A stretch of 64,000 bases of DNA from the NCBI GenBank assembly GCA_036346205.1, contig JARFJB010001819.1, positions 1,985,501 to 2,049,500 of the forward strand, written 5' to 3'. Within the stretch, counting starts at the first letter, position 1. The number at the start of each line of letters is the position of its first letter. Made by a program: the position numbers and the translations under genes. This document shows, piece by piece, positions 12,487-23,431 of this stretch. This stretch comes from Vesta saturnalis. Taxonomy: Eukaryota > Arthropoda > Insecta > Coleoptera > Lampyridae. A model generated the notes under the pieces. The model searched no databases. It saw nothing but the letters and a program-made list of their open reading frames with translations, and had not been told where the DNA came from.

Positions 12487-13318
12487 GTGAAGCTGCTCAG
12501 TTGCATCAAGCCGACGCTTGCAGTCAAGCGAATGTATGAATATGATGGGTTTTTCCGAACCGTGCCAAATAGAGAGAAACTTTTGTCTAAGCCATCGTTA
12601 TTTTGTTTCTGTTGTCCGCTCTTTGGAACGAGGACTGCCATTGATTCAGGATTCAACACATTCAATGGTTTTAAAAAGTGGTGGAAGATGAACCCGAAAG
12701 TAGTTGAGCATGAATCGAAACAATTTCTTTTAGACAATTCTTACAAGTGGAAAACTTGATGCAAGGACAACTATTGACCATGATGCGGAAATAATTCTCC
12801 TAAAAAGTGAAAAAAGTGGCGAGACGTTCTAAGAAGAATGACAGAAGTAATTTAGTTCTTAGCTAAGCAGAATATTGCACTGCGAGGTTATCGAGAGAAT
12901 ATGAAACAAGAAACTTCTTAGAACTCATTTATCTACTTTCAAAATGCGATCCGGTGCTGTACAAATACTTCAAATGGGAGCGTTGTCACCAGAAATCCGA
13001 AGTTTTGGGGGTCAGGTTCGACGAAGCAAAGTGTTTCTCCTTTATATTTGATAGTACTCCCATTCTTCCCACAGGGACCAAACGAATCAATTCAACGAAA
13101 CGTGAAAGTTGACGGGTGGAAGTATTCTATCGTTCGTCGATTTTATTGAGACCAAAGTCAAAAATGCTCAGGACGTGGCGAACACGGTTCTTGTAAAGAT
13201 CGACAAAGACGGTTTCGATATTCAGGACTGCAGCCAGTCATATGACAATGCTGCAGTGATGAACGGTATTCACACCAGAATGCATTCACCAATCAAGTTT
13301 GTGAAACTAAAAGCTTAG
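12487..13318 (+). pseudogene. hAT (ZMYM1-like) transposase, N-terminal remnant
   Basis: The frame 12487-12759 contains SLFCFCCPLFGTRTA and GFNTFNGFKKWWKMNP, matching the TTF/BED-like zinc finger at the start of ZMYM1-type hAT transposases (Cys pair followed by W..L..HE). After many stops, NIALRGYREN-like and GALSPEIRSFG pieces appear in shifting frames up to about 13010. At 13109-13318 TGGSILSFVDFIE and DIQDCSQSYDNAAVMNG correspond to the second catalytic Asp region. The dimerisation domain is missing. No TIRs were found. Confidence 0.7.
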
Positions 13319-13935
13319 TACGTTGTCTGTACTAAGCTTATAAACATGAAAAATGTTTAATTTTCGAGATGCAGAGTGTTAAAGTTTTTTCAAAAACAAA
13401 TAATTCTTCGATAGTTAAATTTAAACCAACTTGAAAATATTTAGTTATCAGAGTAGTTCAAATTGAGTTTCTCTCACTTCAATACATTTAGTAGTAATAA
13501 TTTTTTGTCGTAAGCCAACACCAAACACTTACGAAAATAAAACAAAACATTGGCGAAGAAAAACCGAGAACTAAATAAAAAAATTGTAAGATATATAAAA
13601 GCTCGTAAATTAAATTTACTTTCAAATGTAACTAGTTTAAAGATCGTAAGCGTACATTGAAATATATTTGGGAGGAAGAAAGGTATCAAACCCCAAAATC
13701 ATAGGATTATATTTCAAAGATTTTTTTCTAAATAAAGTAAAAAATATTTTTGACAATTTTATAATTTGTATCTTTACAATTAATGTCATTAATTAAACCA
13801 TATATATTTTTTTATCTTTGACACCCTGTATCTCAGAAACTTAACATTTTCTGACTCGTGTTTTATCCTTTTTTCTTATTTTCAAAACCTCTATCAACCG
13901 GTATTATCTGGTCTCTACAATTCGAGCCACCCTGT
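13319..13935. repeat. AT-rich stretch with element right tips
   Basis: Two reversed tip motifs, tttgacaccctgtatctcaga (about 13818) and gagccaccctgta (about 13926), mark right ends of mariner-type elements. A degenerate counterpart, gagatgcagagtgttaaag, lies at about 13367, so a roughly 0.45 kb MITE may span 13365-13835. No coding sequence. Confidence 0.4.
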
Positions 13936-13939
13936 ATGT

Positions 13940-14375
13940 ATGTATATGGCTGTTCTCAGGTTTCCGCAACTGGTATATAAATCGTTGATCCGCATATCAC
14001 TTTTAGTCTCCAAAAGACTGTTTTGGTTTTCACTACGTTTCAGCAAAATCGCATTTGCCACCTCCTGGTTTGTAACTGGCTTCCTCTACTTCTCGGTACT
14101 CGTACTGAACTGCCTTCTATTGGAGTTTGCCGCTGTATAGGTACATGTAGGTTGTTTTATATTTTGATGGTGATTTCATTTCCTCCTGTTGGTCACTTTC
14201 AATTTCATTATTTTTTTGGCGTGTCTTAATGATTGCTTTCTGCTTATGTTGCAGTAATATCTTTCACGGTGTTGGTAATCTAAGCGTGTCGTCTCTTGCG
14301 TTCATACTGTTGGAATTCTTTTCTACTTCTATCGCCACTTTGATTGTGTGAACTGTTCGTGGTTCGAAGTTCGAC
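13940..14375 (-). pseudogene. Penelope-like element, C-terminal end
   Basis: Read on the minus strand from 14375, KVAIEVEKNSNSMNARDD and TLRLPTP followed by stop match the extreme C-terminus of Penelope GIY-YIG endonuclease proteins (IEIEK..NN.RDD..LP..W). The sequence then runs to a terminal motif, tttatataccagttgcggaaacct, near 13950-13975. The same terminus recurs at 44876-44900. The reverse transcriptase and most of the endonuclease are absent. Confidence 0.6.
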
Positions 14376-14718
14376 AACGATTTGATGTTGTAGAAGTTGA
14401 GAGATACTCTAATTGTTCGACAAGTAAACCTGGTTGCCGTTTAATATCATTCTACCCTAAAACGTGTTTTAACATAGTTAATTCCCTACTATTACTATTA
14501 TTATATTGTTTTGATAGAATACAATTATAACCTTTATTCATTTGTTGAGTGCTAACCTATTTTAAGTTTTTCAAATATACATAACCTATTTTACATTTAA
14601 TTGCCCTACTTTATACCATTGAGTAAGAAATCACTGTTAAATGATTCATATCTCATTGTTTAAACTACTGTTGATTAAGTAAGTTTTTTAAGTTTAATGT
14701 TAACAACTTTTTAATTGT

Positions 14719-14752
14719 TTGACGAAGGAAATAAACAATTTCGAACGCTCGG
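14719..14752 (+). other. Penelope-type terminal hairpin motif
   Basis: TTGACGAAGG is followed by the short stem GAAAT..ATTTC and then GAACGCTCGG. It has the same layout as the motif at 38856-38891, which ends a Penelope copy, so this is probably a relic of a Penelope terminus. Confidence 0.45.
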
Positions 14753-14838
14753 AAAAAAGTTACAGAAGAGATTTATTTAAACTAACGGAATACCCGATAA
14801 TATTTAATTATATGCATATGTGAATTGACCGTCTAGAA

Positions 14839-14840
<2 letters not shown>

Positions 14841-14922
<82 letters not shown>

Positions 14923-14982
14923 GCACTCGCACCCGCACACGGACACGTCCACGCACACGCACACGCACATGCACACACACAC
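14841..14982. repeat. (TA)n(CA)n compound microsatellite
   Basis: About 63 bp of TA passing into CA with gc/cg variants (acgcactcgcacccgcac). Confidence 0.95.
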
Positions 14983-15373
14983 ATTTGTAGTTTTTATCAT
15001 TGCTACGCTGGTCATTCTTTCTTTAAATAAAGAACAGTTATCACACCTTTTAACAATTTCAAAGTGTATTACGTTGATTGGTATAATTTCAATATCAATC
15101 ACATAATTATTGTATTTATTAATAGTTTCAATTCTGGTTGAGGTTATGTTACTCGTGAAACATTTACAGAGAAGTTAGGGAAAATATGGTAACGTCATTA
15201 TTGCTTAGCAACATAATTGGGTATATCCTAACTATTTCACAAATTACCGGTGTCATAAACCTCATGAAAATCAAAAATTCGTAAAAGAGCACCATTATGC
15301 TGACGTGTTAAAAGTACGCCATTCTCTCCATAGTAAGCTACACATCTAAAACAAGCGCCGTAATGATATAAAG

Positions 15374-15377
<4 letters not shown>

Positions 15378-15432
<55 letters not shown>
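15378..15432. repeat. (TA)n microsatellite
   Basis: A perfect TA run forming the left flank of the tRNA-like palindrome. Confidence 0.95.
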
Positions 15433-15435
<3 letters not shown>

Positions 15436-15502
15436 ATCCTTGGTCATTTTATTGATGATTATTTTTATAATATCAAATTGAAAATTTTATATACATAAAA
15501 AT

Positions 15503-15569
15503 CTTCCGATTAGATTCGAACCATGTCCTCTCGTTGGCTAGACGAGTGCTCTAACCGAGCTACAGGAGA
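15503..15569 (-). tRNA. tRNA-like unit (pseudo; anticodon loop reads AGC)
   Basis: On the minus strand the unit starts TCTCCTG-TA-GCTC. It has a perfect D stem (GCTC/GAGC) with a shortened loop, an anticodon stem CTCGT/ACGAG with loop CTAGCCA, and TTCGAAT in the T loop. The acceptor ends TCTCCTG and CGGAAGA pair at six of seven positions. The T stem is damaged by a one-base loss and mismatches. Function as a tRNA is unlikely. Confidence 0.45.
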
Positions 15570-15578
15570 ATTTATAAC

Positions 15579-15650
15579 TCCTGCAGTTCAAATGGTAGAG
15601 CACTCGTCTAGTCAACGAGAGGACATGGGTTCGAATTCCATTCGGGGGAA
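15579..15650 (+). tRNA. tRNA-like unit (pseudo; anticodon loop reads AGT)
   Basis: The plus-strand mirror unit has D stem GTTC/GAGC with loop AAATGGTA, anticodon stem CTCGT/ACGAG with loop CTAGTCA, and a good T arm (ATGGG-TTCGAAT-TCCAT, one G-T pair). The acceptor stem is poorly paired, so it is more likely tRNA-derived repeat material than a working gene. Confidence 0.45.
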
Positions 15651-15679
15651 TCTTTTTATGTATATAAAATTTTTCAATT

Positions 15680-15683
<4 letters not shown>

Positions 15684-15759
<76 letters not shown>
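15684..15759. repeat. (TA)n microsatellite
   Basis: TA run on the right flank of the tRNA-like palindrome, ending at the tip acagggtgcggca. Confidence 0.95.
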
Positions 15760-15762
<3 letters not shown>

Positions 15763-16215
15763 GGTGCGGCATTAGTGCGTCGAAGTATAATATATCCGTC
15801 ATTAAACGGGATATCAAAAAAAGTTATTTACCAAAATTATAGGTAACTTCAAACTTCACATTATAAAATTATTTTCGTATTTACAGAGTGTTACATATTA
15901 CCAGAGTGAACCAAACATACTTTTTTTTTAATGGGATACCCTATATACTATTTCAACTTAAGCTCATATCCCCCATACTTCCAATATAGGGTTTCACTAC
16001 GTTATACAGGGTATTTCAAAAGTAATAGTCAATTGTACACGAAAATCATTCTCATTTCAACGTCCTGCATACCCTAGACAGAACAACTTAACAATAATTT
16101 TGTTCAGGCATAACTTTTTGACATGGGTACAGTGTTTATTATTGCACCAATTGAATATAGAGCGAGCCAAAACTCGAACACATGATTTTGTCAATTTTTT
16201 CACCCTGTATTTTAT
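15759..16215. repeat. Mariner-type end cluster (several tips)
   Basis: It contains acagggtgcggcattagtgc (15759), a reversed tip gggataccctata (about 15942), atacagggtatttcaaaag (about 16010) and a reversed tip ttcaccctgta (about 16200). Spacing of 70-190 bp resembles the layered tips at 10184-10530. No transposase is seen, so this is probably a solo TIR or non-autonomous copy. Confidence 0.55.
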
Positions 16216-17035
16216 TTTAAAAAGTGAAAATATACTTTATTTTCTTTCATTTTTATTAAGCACTCCGTATAGCTAAAATCGTAAAATAAGGAGTCGGTAT
16301 ACTTAATTTGATTATAGAGGCAAAATCTTGCTTAAAGAAGAAGACATTTTTTTGGCGTATACACTGCTATATTGAAGATGCTGTCTTGTGTATTAGAAAA
16401 CATGCTACTGATCAGGAATTGGATAATATCAAGAAAGATGTATGAGGTACAGTTTCAGGGGTGAAGAAGAATTGAAGACCTATGCAGTATTTCAAGGTGG
16501 TGTGGGGAAATTAGCTGATTTTAAGAATAATCCCATATCTGTGTAATAATAATAGCGGCAAATAAAGACTATATTATCCGATGCATGTATTTTTTAAAGG
16601 ATAATTACAATCGAATGAGTATTATCATGAAGCAGTATCAGAGTATTAGCTGTTTTACTTGTTCATAAGTTATATAACCGCTCAAGATGAAAACGGTGAA
16701 GTTGATGCTGGTAGTAATGTTCACTATGAAGATCCAGATAGGTTAAATTACGCTGCCCTTAATTTTGAACATAAGGGGAAGTGCACCCATCCCAAAAGTC
16801 TTGACTGCCGAAACTGTCTTCACACTAATGTTTAACATATGAGATTATGGATTACCTACATTTGAGGGTGTTTTCGATAATTTACTGTAGCACCTTTTTG
16901 CGACCCTGATCTATATAAATAAAGAGTAGTTAATCTGTATTATAAGCTTTATGGTTAGGAATATACTTTACTGTTTTGTAAAGAAAGTATGACATCCCAT
17001 ATCAATAATCAATTTTACGTAATTTAATCTAGGTG
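16216..17035. other. Stretch with a short coding-like stub, not recognised
   Basis: Around 16680-16840 a plus-strand frame reads ENGEVDAGSNVHYEDPDRLN and GKCTHPKSLDCRNC before a stop, with three cysteines in 12 residues. Other frames nearby are broken. I do not recognise the family. It may be a short exon or an element relic. Confidence 0.3.
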
Positions 17036-17084
17036 TTAAGAGTAATGTAATTTATTTTAAAAAAATCATCCCTAAACTAAAACA

Positions 17085-17345
17085 CACAATGAAGCGTAAA
17101 ACAAACAACTGTAATGCATATGTGTAACCATTTAATGCAATTTATTTTCCACTTAAACCTTGTACACATAATTTTAACTGTCGACCTTCAATATTTACTT
17201 TTAATTGATAATTGGTGCCACTATTAAAAGGAGTACACAATGAAGCGTAAAAAAGCCTATAATGCATATGTGTAACCATTTATCGTATTAATGCAATTTT
17301 TATTTTCCACTTAAACCTTGAGCATATAATTTAACGTTCTCAAGG
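17085..17345. repeat. Two diverged direct copies of about 110 bp
   Basis: The series cacaatgaagcgtaaaa..tgcatatgtgtaaccattta..tattttccacttaaaccttg occurs at 17085-17165 and again at 17225-17325, with small indels. A local tandem duplication, non-coding. Confidence 0.7.
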
Positions 17346-17548
17346 TGAAAATCGTTTAAAGCATAATTTGTAAAGCAAACTATGTAACTTAATTACTCAT
17401 TTATATGTACAATGTTGAAGGTTACAATTTCGATGTCGTTATTCAGATATTGCAAAAAAGTTGAGCTAGCGCTTAAATGCAGTCTTAAAGATTGCATAGA
17501 ACACAATCGTTTAAGGACTAGGTTTTTATATCTTGATAAAAATCAAAA

Positions 17549-18110
17549 CGGCCCTAATAGATAGTAATAATAATAAAAAACACAGATTAAATAACATCTA
17601 TGAATTCTTCCTCATTATTAGAATACAATGTTTCTGGCCGGGGCGAAGCCCGCGAACAAGTTAACGTTTTGCAAGACTAGGACCCCTTATTAGAATAAAA
17701 CCCCCAATGTATAAATAAATTAGGTCACAATCTGTAAATGGAATTAAAAGAAATGTAATAATAATTTTAATAACAATTATGCAATCTCCTTTGATAAAAA
17801 CGGGCCCTAATAAATATTAATAACAGATTAAATAAAATATTTTTATTATGAAAAAGACACTTGTCATCTTTACATGTCATCTATTTATTCTTCCCCAATA
17901 TTAGAATACAATTTTTATTGCAAGGGCGAATCCCGCTAACAGATTCCCGTCTTACAAGATTATGACCCCTTAGTAGAATACAACTCCCAATATATAAATA
18001 AATTAGGTCACAATCTGTAGATGGGGTTAAAAGAAATGTAATAATCATTTTAATAACAATTATGCAATCTACTTTGAAAAACGGGCCCTAGTAAATATTA
18101 ATAACAACTT
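17549..18110. repeat. Tandem repeat, period about 250-280 bp
   Basis: The start motif acggccctaatagatagtaat at 17549 recurs as acgggccctaataaatatta at 17801 and again at about 18083. In between, both units share ttagaatacaat, ggcgaa.cccgc, aaattaggtcacaatctg and tttaataacaattatgcaat. The core (aagactaggaccccttattag) resembles, inverted, the 99 bp tandem repeats at 57060. Confidence 0.8.
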
Positions 18111-18695
18111 TTTATTGTCAGCTGGTGTCGGTTTTCTACTATTTTTATGGGTACTGCAACGGAAACGTTCAAGAGAATGTCGATAGTATGCTAGGAGATT
18201 TCCAAATAGGAGACATCCCGATAATCAGTTTTTCTTGAATGTTCATCATAGTTTTAGAAATTATCTAAACATTATCAACTGAAAAAAAAATCTACTTAAG
18301 CACTAGGACGATTTTTATTTTTATCTCTCGAAAAAAAGACGAGATATCTTTTTTATTCAAAATTGAATGGAGAGTACAAATGTGATTTTTATTCTTTAAA
18401 AATATTCAAAGTAGTGTCCGTACGCACGCGACTGTTGAGACTAAAAATTATATTTTTGTAACAAAACATTTTAGTTGGTTGAAGTGAGCAACGCCTAAAA
18501 AATTTCAATAAAATACAACAAGCGGTTTAGGAGAAATCAATAAATTTCCATTTTTTTTTACAAAATATTAAGACCCCGTATTTCTTTAACGAGGCATTTT
18601 TAGGGTATAATTTATATTCTATAGAGCAAACTAGGATTATTTGTCGATGTAGAAATCGTGGTTAAAGTTTGTCGATTAAAAGTTGAGACACCCTG
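18111..18695. repeat. Probable right part of a mariner-type element
   Basis: Non-coding AT-rich sequence ending at the reversed tip gttgagacaccctgtatata (about 18680). No left tip or coding homology was found. Confidence 0.35.
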
Positions 18696-18712
18696 TATAT
18701 ATACATACATAC

Positions 18713-19070
18713 AGGTTGTCCTGTGTATGAATGTACTTATTTTTAGGGATGATTCGTTAACTAATTTCTGGTAAAGCATTCAATGAAATTATAATTGCCT
18801 ACTTTATTTAAATGTAAAACTTTTAAGTTTGAGGATGTTAATTTTACCTTTGTGAACGATAATATTATTTCTTTAAACCACCAATTTACGGGAAATTTTA
18901 TTGCCTTTACAATGGGTTTATTCTTGAAGAACTTTACGCGAACATGTAACCATGTCCCTAAAATTGGAAAAAATTGGTTGAGAATCGAACCCATGTTTAT
19001 ATGACTTTTTTTTATTAGAAATTAATTAAAGAATCATCCTTCAAAATAAGTACATTGATACATACCAATC
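18713..19070. repeat. MITE with about 40 bp TIRs
   Basis: The arm aatgtacttatttttagggat (18729 on) returns inverted as cttcaaaataagtacatt (to 19057), and the match covers about 40 bp with few differences. A tip-like tacaggttgtcctg precedes the left arm. The reading frames on both strands inside are shadows. Confidence 0.65.
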
Positions 19071-19129
19071 CTGCTTGTATTTAAGCTTGTCGTTTGGCTT
19101 AGAAGCTGATTAGATTTTAGGAGAAACCC

Positions 19130-20038
19130 AGCGGCGGAGAGGGGGGTTTATTAGAGGCAGTTTTTGGTTTTCATCGAATATTTCTAGAACAGCTGCATAT
19201 TTCAAAGATATAAAAATACAGATATAGACCATAAACATATCGATTAATTATATTCTATGCAATTTTTTGATATGACGCGTAATTTAGTGACAAAAACATT
19301 CCTAAGGTGGAATTTAAGTGTTAGTTAAAGTTTTTTCATTATCTGAATAACGATTAATTTTATAAGAAAAAGTGTAGATGTATTTTTTAAAGAAAATTTA
19401 ATTTTACATAAATTTTCTTTATAAAGTTTTTCAATGTAAAGCGAAATAAATGTAAAAATTAAATAAGTATGGTTGAACATGCTGAAACTGTGTTATCGAA
19501 TTTTGGTAACATGTATTTATAATTAAAAATTATTATTAATTTTATTAAATACATAAATAAAAAGTTTACCTCGAGTAGGATTTGAACCTACGACCTGTAC
19601 TTTGCTAGAATACCTTTGAACTTATTCGTTCATAACAAAAACTTATAATAATTTAACATGTATTTATGTCTATGAATCTCTATCTGACATGAAGTTTTAA
19701 ACGTCATTCTGACAGAGATAATTGTTTTTGTTTTTACAATGTTACCTGTTTTCGTTATGAAGGTATAAAAAAGAGGTTGCATAGTTACCCCAAAAAAATT
19801 GAAATTAGAATTATTTCATCTTTTTTAATTTAAGTTAGCATTTAGATGTCTATTAACCTCTGTCTGTCATGAAGTTTTAAATGTCTGTTTGACATAGATG
19901 ATTGTTTTTGTGTTTACAATGTCATCTATTTTCATAATTAACTTCTTATAACAGAGGTTGCATAATTATCATTAAAAAAAATGTTATTAAAATTATTTAA
20001 TTTCTTGTAATATCCATTCTGTAGGTTGGAAGGTCGTG
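19130..20038 (+). repeat. Unnamed interspersed repeat family, copy 1
   Basis: It shares long stretches with 35116-35540, 50345-50992 and 58967-59225: ggggggtttattag near the start, the ttttttgat.tgacgcgta block, aaagaaaatttaat, and tctatctgacatgaagtttta. The last motif is part of a unit of about 179 bp repeated twice here (about 19678 and 19857). There is no coding potential. Copy 1 contains a 134 bp insertion at 19521-19654, and its right end is cut by the mariner at 20041. Confidence 0.85.
19521..19654 (-). mobile_element. Small tRNA-derived SINE-like insertion with 13 bp TSD
   Basis: AACATGTATTTAT occurs perfectly at 19508-19520 and 19655-19667. The 134 bp between them is absent from repeat copy 3, which reads aacatgtgtttgtg across the site (about 50630). 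On the minus strand the insert has a D-like stem GAAC/GTTC, an anticodon-like arm with loop CTAGCAA, a perfect T arm (GTAGG-TTCAAAT-CCTAC) that contains a B box, and then an AT-rich tail. This is the layout of a tRNA-headed SINE. Confidence 0.75.
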
Positions 20039-20403
20039 TAGCGAACAGTATAAAAATAGGTAAACATTTTCTATTTACCTTATGTGAATATGTGCACAAT
20101 CGTGGGAGTTAAATAAATTCCAAGTTTAATTGTAAAATATTAGTGAATTAAATACAGCGCATACAAGCAAATAAATTACATACAGTAATAGTGAAAATAT
20201 TTAAATTGTCGTATTTTTACTAGTTCACAAAAAAAAATTAATATTTGCAAGAATGACTAGTGTTTTATTTCCAAACATTAAAAAAACTGTTCAAAGTGAC
20301 CACCTCCAATGTTCAATTGTTCAATGTAAATATTAATTTGACAGCATTTCTCATAACCGTTATCAGTCGAACGGATTGATGGAACCAGTATTCCAATGCC
20401 GAG

Positions 20404-20797
20404 ATGACTGATATGCATTTCATTTATGGACTGACTGATGGCAATTCAGCAGAAGCTCGGCGTCTGTACGGTGAACGATATCCTAACCGTAATGTTCCTG
20501 ATAGAAGACTTTTAGAAAATATTCATCAACGTCTGCCTGAAACAGGTACATTGAATCGAAATAAAGGATCAGGAAGACCAATCCACAAACCTCTACCAGA
20601 AGAGTTGCAAATGCTTTACACGTGAGTAATGGAACTGTTTGGCACATTCTTAACATCCAACGAGTTCAAGAACTGCTTCCTGCTGATTTTCCACTTCGTG
20701 TTGCATTCTGACAATGGCCTTTGCAGAAATTGATCGACATCCCTCAACTATTGTATTTGCTTCTTTTTACCGACGAAGCGTGTTTTTTCGAAATGCT
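20404..20797 (+). pseudogene. mariner-like transposase, N-terminal half
   Basis: ATG at 20404 opens MTDMHFIYGLTDGNSAEARR, then YPNRNVPDRRLLENIHQRL, the DUF4817-type N-terminus also seen at 6186. A frame break follows at about 20626. VSNGTVWHIL, VQELLPADFPLR and LLLFTDEACFF (to about 20793) then lead to the first catalytic Asp. At that point the sequence stops matching and the insertion begins. The remainder is at 23149-23431. Confidence 0.85.
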
Positions 20798-21483
20798 TGT
20801 AGCGCCCCCCTATCTTGAAAAGTGTAAATTCAAGAACAAAACAATCGCTAAGTGATTTATTTTGACTTGACTGACAATAATGTAACTATTACTCTAATTA
20901 ATTGCCTACCTTACTTTGACTTTCCTGGCAATAATTCAAACATTAGAATTTATTACAGGTCTGATATTTAATTACTCTCACACCTCAAATTGAGGTAAGT
21001 ATTGCATCATGTGGGGCAGGTAAAAATGAAACTATTCAAATTAAAATTAACGAGCTTTGCGCAATGGTGGTTCAGCCCGTTGAAATACTATTGTGGGAAA
21101 GAACCACCAATAAACACAAGTACACAAGTACATAATAAATCAAATAACACAAAAAACAATAAAAGGGTTAAATATATAACAAAACACCATTAAATCAGGT
21201 TAAAGTGCATACAAAATTATAACATTAAGAAAAAAAAAGCAGTTTAGTTACACATAAACGCAATAAAAAGAACCATGTAGTCACACCCACAATTGTGTCA
21301 TGAATAATCAGAATAAAAATTGTAATACCAAACATGTGGCCATCTAACACCAATCATGCCGGTCTTTAAGTAAATAAGCAAGTAAATCACTAAGGCAAAT
21401 TTCGGTACATATAAAATATAACAACAGTAGAATTGCACAGGTGATAATAAGGTAAATGCAAGGACAAAAGAATATAGACAAGG

Positions 21484-22133
21484 AATTTACACCTACACAA
21501 TTGTTTAGAGACTACGAAAGCACAAAACACATACGCGCAGTTACAATAAATTACATACAAGGAGAAATTAGTTCGCAGGCAAAAAATTCTACTTAAACTG
21601 ACAAATAAAACTCATTAAAATAAGGCCTTACAAGGGTAAGTTGTAAATAGATATATAAGTTTGAGTGCGTTAGAAAAATACAGCGTCCCTTTCTCAGGGC
21701 ACATCATCATCATCAACCAGCCAGTACAGTCCGCTGTCGGACATAAGCCTCCTCAAGATGTTTCCATATTTTTCTGTCCTGAGCAGTTGCAACCCAGTTT
21801 GTTGAGATCTTCTTCAAATCGTCAGTCCAACGGGTGGGTGGTCTTCCTGGATTTCTCTTGTCAGCTCTCGGTCTCCATTCAATGATAGGTGAGAAATTTA
21901 CACATATACAATTGTTTAGTGACTAATAAAGCACAAAATACATACGTAAAATTACAATAAATTACAAATAAAGAGAAATCAGTTCTCAGGTAAATAATTC
22001 TTCTTGAACAAACTGACACAAAAAACTCATTAAAGCAAAGCCTTACAAGGGTAAGTTGTAAATAGATCATAACATCGTGACCGATATATAAGTTTGAGTG
22101 CGTTAGGAAAACACAGCGCCCCTTTCTCCGGTA
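21484..22133. repeat. Direct repeat pair flanking an RTE fragment
   Basis: The segment aatttacac.tacacaattgt..gccttacaagggtaagttg..agtttgagtgcgttag is present at 21484-21697 and again at 21888-22133, with about 30 extra bases in the second. Copy 1 ends where the RTE tail begins. This is a tandem duplication later interrupted by the retrotransposon. Confidence 0.75.
21698..21887 (-). pseudogene. RTE-type retrotransposon, extreme C-terminus and tail
   Basis: On the minus strand the codons give NPGRPPTRWTDDLKK, WVATAQDRKIWKHLEEAYV and a stop, then tgatgatgatgatg. GRPPxRWxDD and W...AxDRxxWrxLEEAYVQ are hallmarks of the RTE-clade ORF end, and RTE elements end in short TGA-rich repeats. Only about 60 codons survive, so it is severely 5'-truncated. 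Confidence 0.85.
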
Positions 22134-23094
22134 ACCCATTCATCTATACAACAATAAAAACAATAAAAATAAAATTCGAGGTGTTTGATGGTTCTCTGGA
22201 CCCGGGAGTATGTACACATTCGGTAATTTCCTACTACAATTATAACCAAGCGGTATCCTGTACCCGCTCGTCCAGGCCCACTTTTACACAAATATACATA
22301 GGCTTGTAAAATTATTTGCTGCGAGCTTTCATTTATATAAAAATACCTACTTACACTTGAATATATTCCCTTTAGTTAAACACTTTACCACCAACATGAC
22401 GCGGTTTAAAACTCGGCGTCGCTGCGATTAATTATAGATTAACTTTTGGAAAAATTTACATTAAAACATACACTAAAAGTAAAGAACGAATTAGCGTTTT
22501 AGTTTTCTCAAATGTGCACGACAAAAATATTTACAAACGGAACGGTTTGCCAAGCAAGTTTCTAATTAAAACAAATCAAACCAATCTGGCTCAATCAAAC
22601 CTTCAAACGCAACTGCCTTTCCCTCGGATTTCAAACTAACTATCTCTACTCCCGAAAAACCACCCCCGTTTTTCAAAAGTAATAAAAAAAAATTATTACG
22701 TTGGGACAGTTTCATATTAATTATTGAACATCTTAATTTTAAAAATATGAATTCATCCGTAACAAGCCCTACATTTTAGGTCTCAAGTTTCAACGTACCA
22801 AACAAAGATCCCTTTGGATTTACGCTATGTTCCGCCGTAATGAATTATTAAATCAGTGACATTGTTACATCAAGAGCTCGCGTATAGAAATTTTCAACAA
22901 TTCGTCACGCTAGTTTCGGCAGCACACCTAATACATGTTTCTTTTTTCTGTTCAACCACTCAAATATCAATTACATATATTCCCACATTTCTTAGATAAA
23001 CCGTAAAATAAAATATTCCGAAAACATTAGCAAATACCACGTATTACAAAGATATTAAAACCCACTAATTATCTTTTCTATCGCGGTAACAATG

Positions 23095-23431
23095 GCGATT
23101 TGACAAACGTTTATTACAATAATAAAATTTTCGCGGTCCGCTACCTTCATGCTATAAGAAATTTTCACAACAACCATGTCTGGGCTGACGAAAATCCACA
23201 CGAGATATGTCAACTTCGTTTCCAGCATCAATTCTCGTTGAATGTTTGGTTTGAAGTTATGGGTGACTGCCTGATTGGTCCAGTATTTCCACCAGGAAGG
23301 CTGACTGGAGAGGTATATCGTAACTTTTTGCAAAATACGCTTCCTGACCTTCTTTAAGATGTACCATTAGCAGTACGATATAGAATGTGGTTTATACAAG
23401 ATGGTGTACCACCGCATTTATGTAATTTATT
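23095..23431 (+). pseudogene. mariner-like transposase, C-terminal half
   Basis: This continues the protein cut at 20793. From about 23160 it reads NFHNNHVWADENPHEICQ, SLNVWFEVMGDCLIGPVFPP, LTGEVYRNFLQNTLPDLL, a stop at 23355, then MWFIQDGVPPHL (about 23388), the second catalytic Asp region. It then runs straight into the right TIR, so the third Asp and the C-terminus are deleted. The first part of the listed span belongs to the insertion. Confidence 0.8.

Larger units (their letters stand above)
15465..15690. repeat. Palindrome of two head-to-head tRNA-like units
   Basis: A 100+ bp inverted repeat is centred near 15574. The left arm runs through ttttatatacataaaaatctt, attcgaaccatgtcctctcgt and tagacgagtgctct. 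The right arm repeats these inverted. Each arm contains a tRNA-like unit with A- and B-box sequences. Long TA runs border both sides. It could form a cruciform or a long RNA hairpin. Confidence 0.85.
20798..23148. mobile_element. 2.35 kb insertion of unknown class inside the mariner
   Basis: The insertion separates TDEACFF from NFHNNHVWADENP of one transposase. ATGCT stands at both edges (20793-20797 and 23149-23153) and may be the target duplication. The insert begins TGTAGCGCCCCCC and ends CGCTACCTTC, giving only a short GTAGCG/CGCTAC inversion. It carries two direct repeats (21484-21697, 21888-22133) with an RTE fragment between them. No protein of its own was recognised, so it is probably a non-autonomous element. 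Confidence 0.55.

Noticed and set aside
14833..15846. Frames with long YIYIYI runs here and at 9785, 32095, 44669 and 58041
   Set aside because: These are TA microsatellites read as Tyr-Ile. Not genes.
20798..20830. TGTAGCGCCCCCC as the start of an LTR
   Set aside because: No second copy of this sequence occurs at the other end of the insertion, so an LTR pair is not supported.
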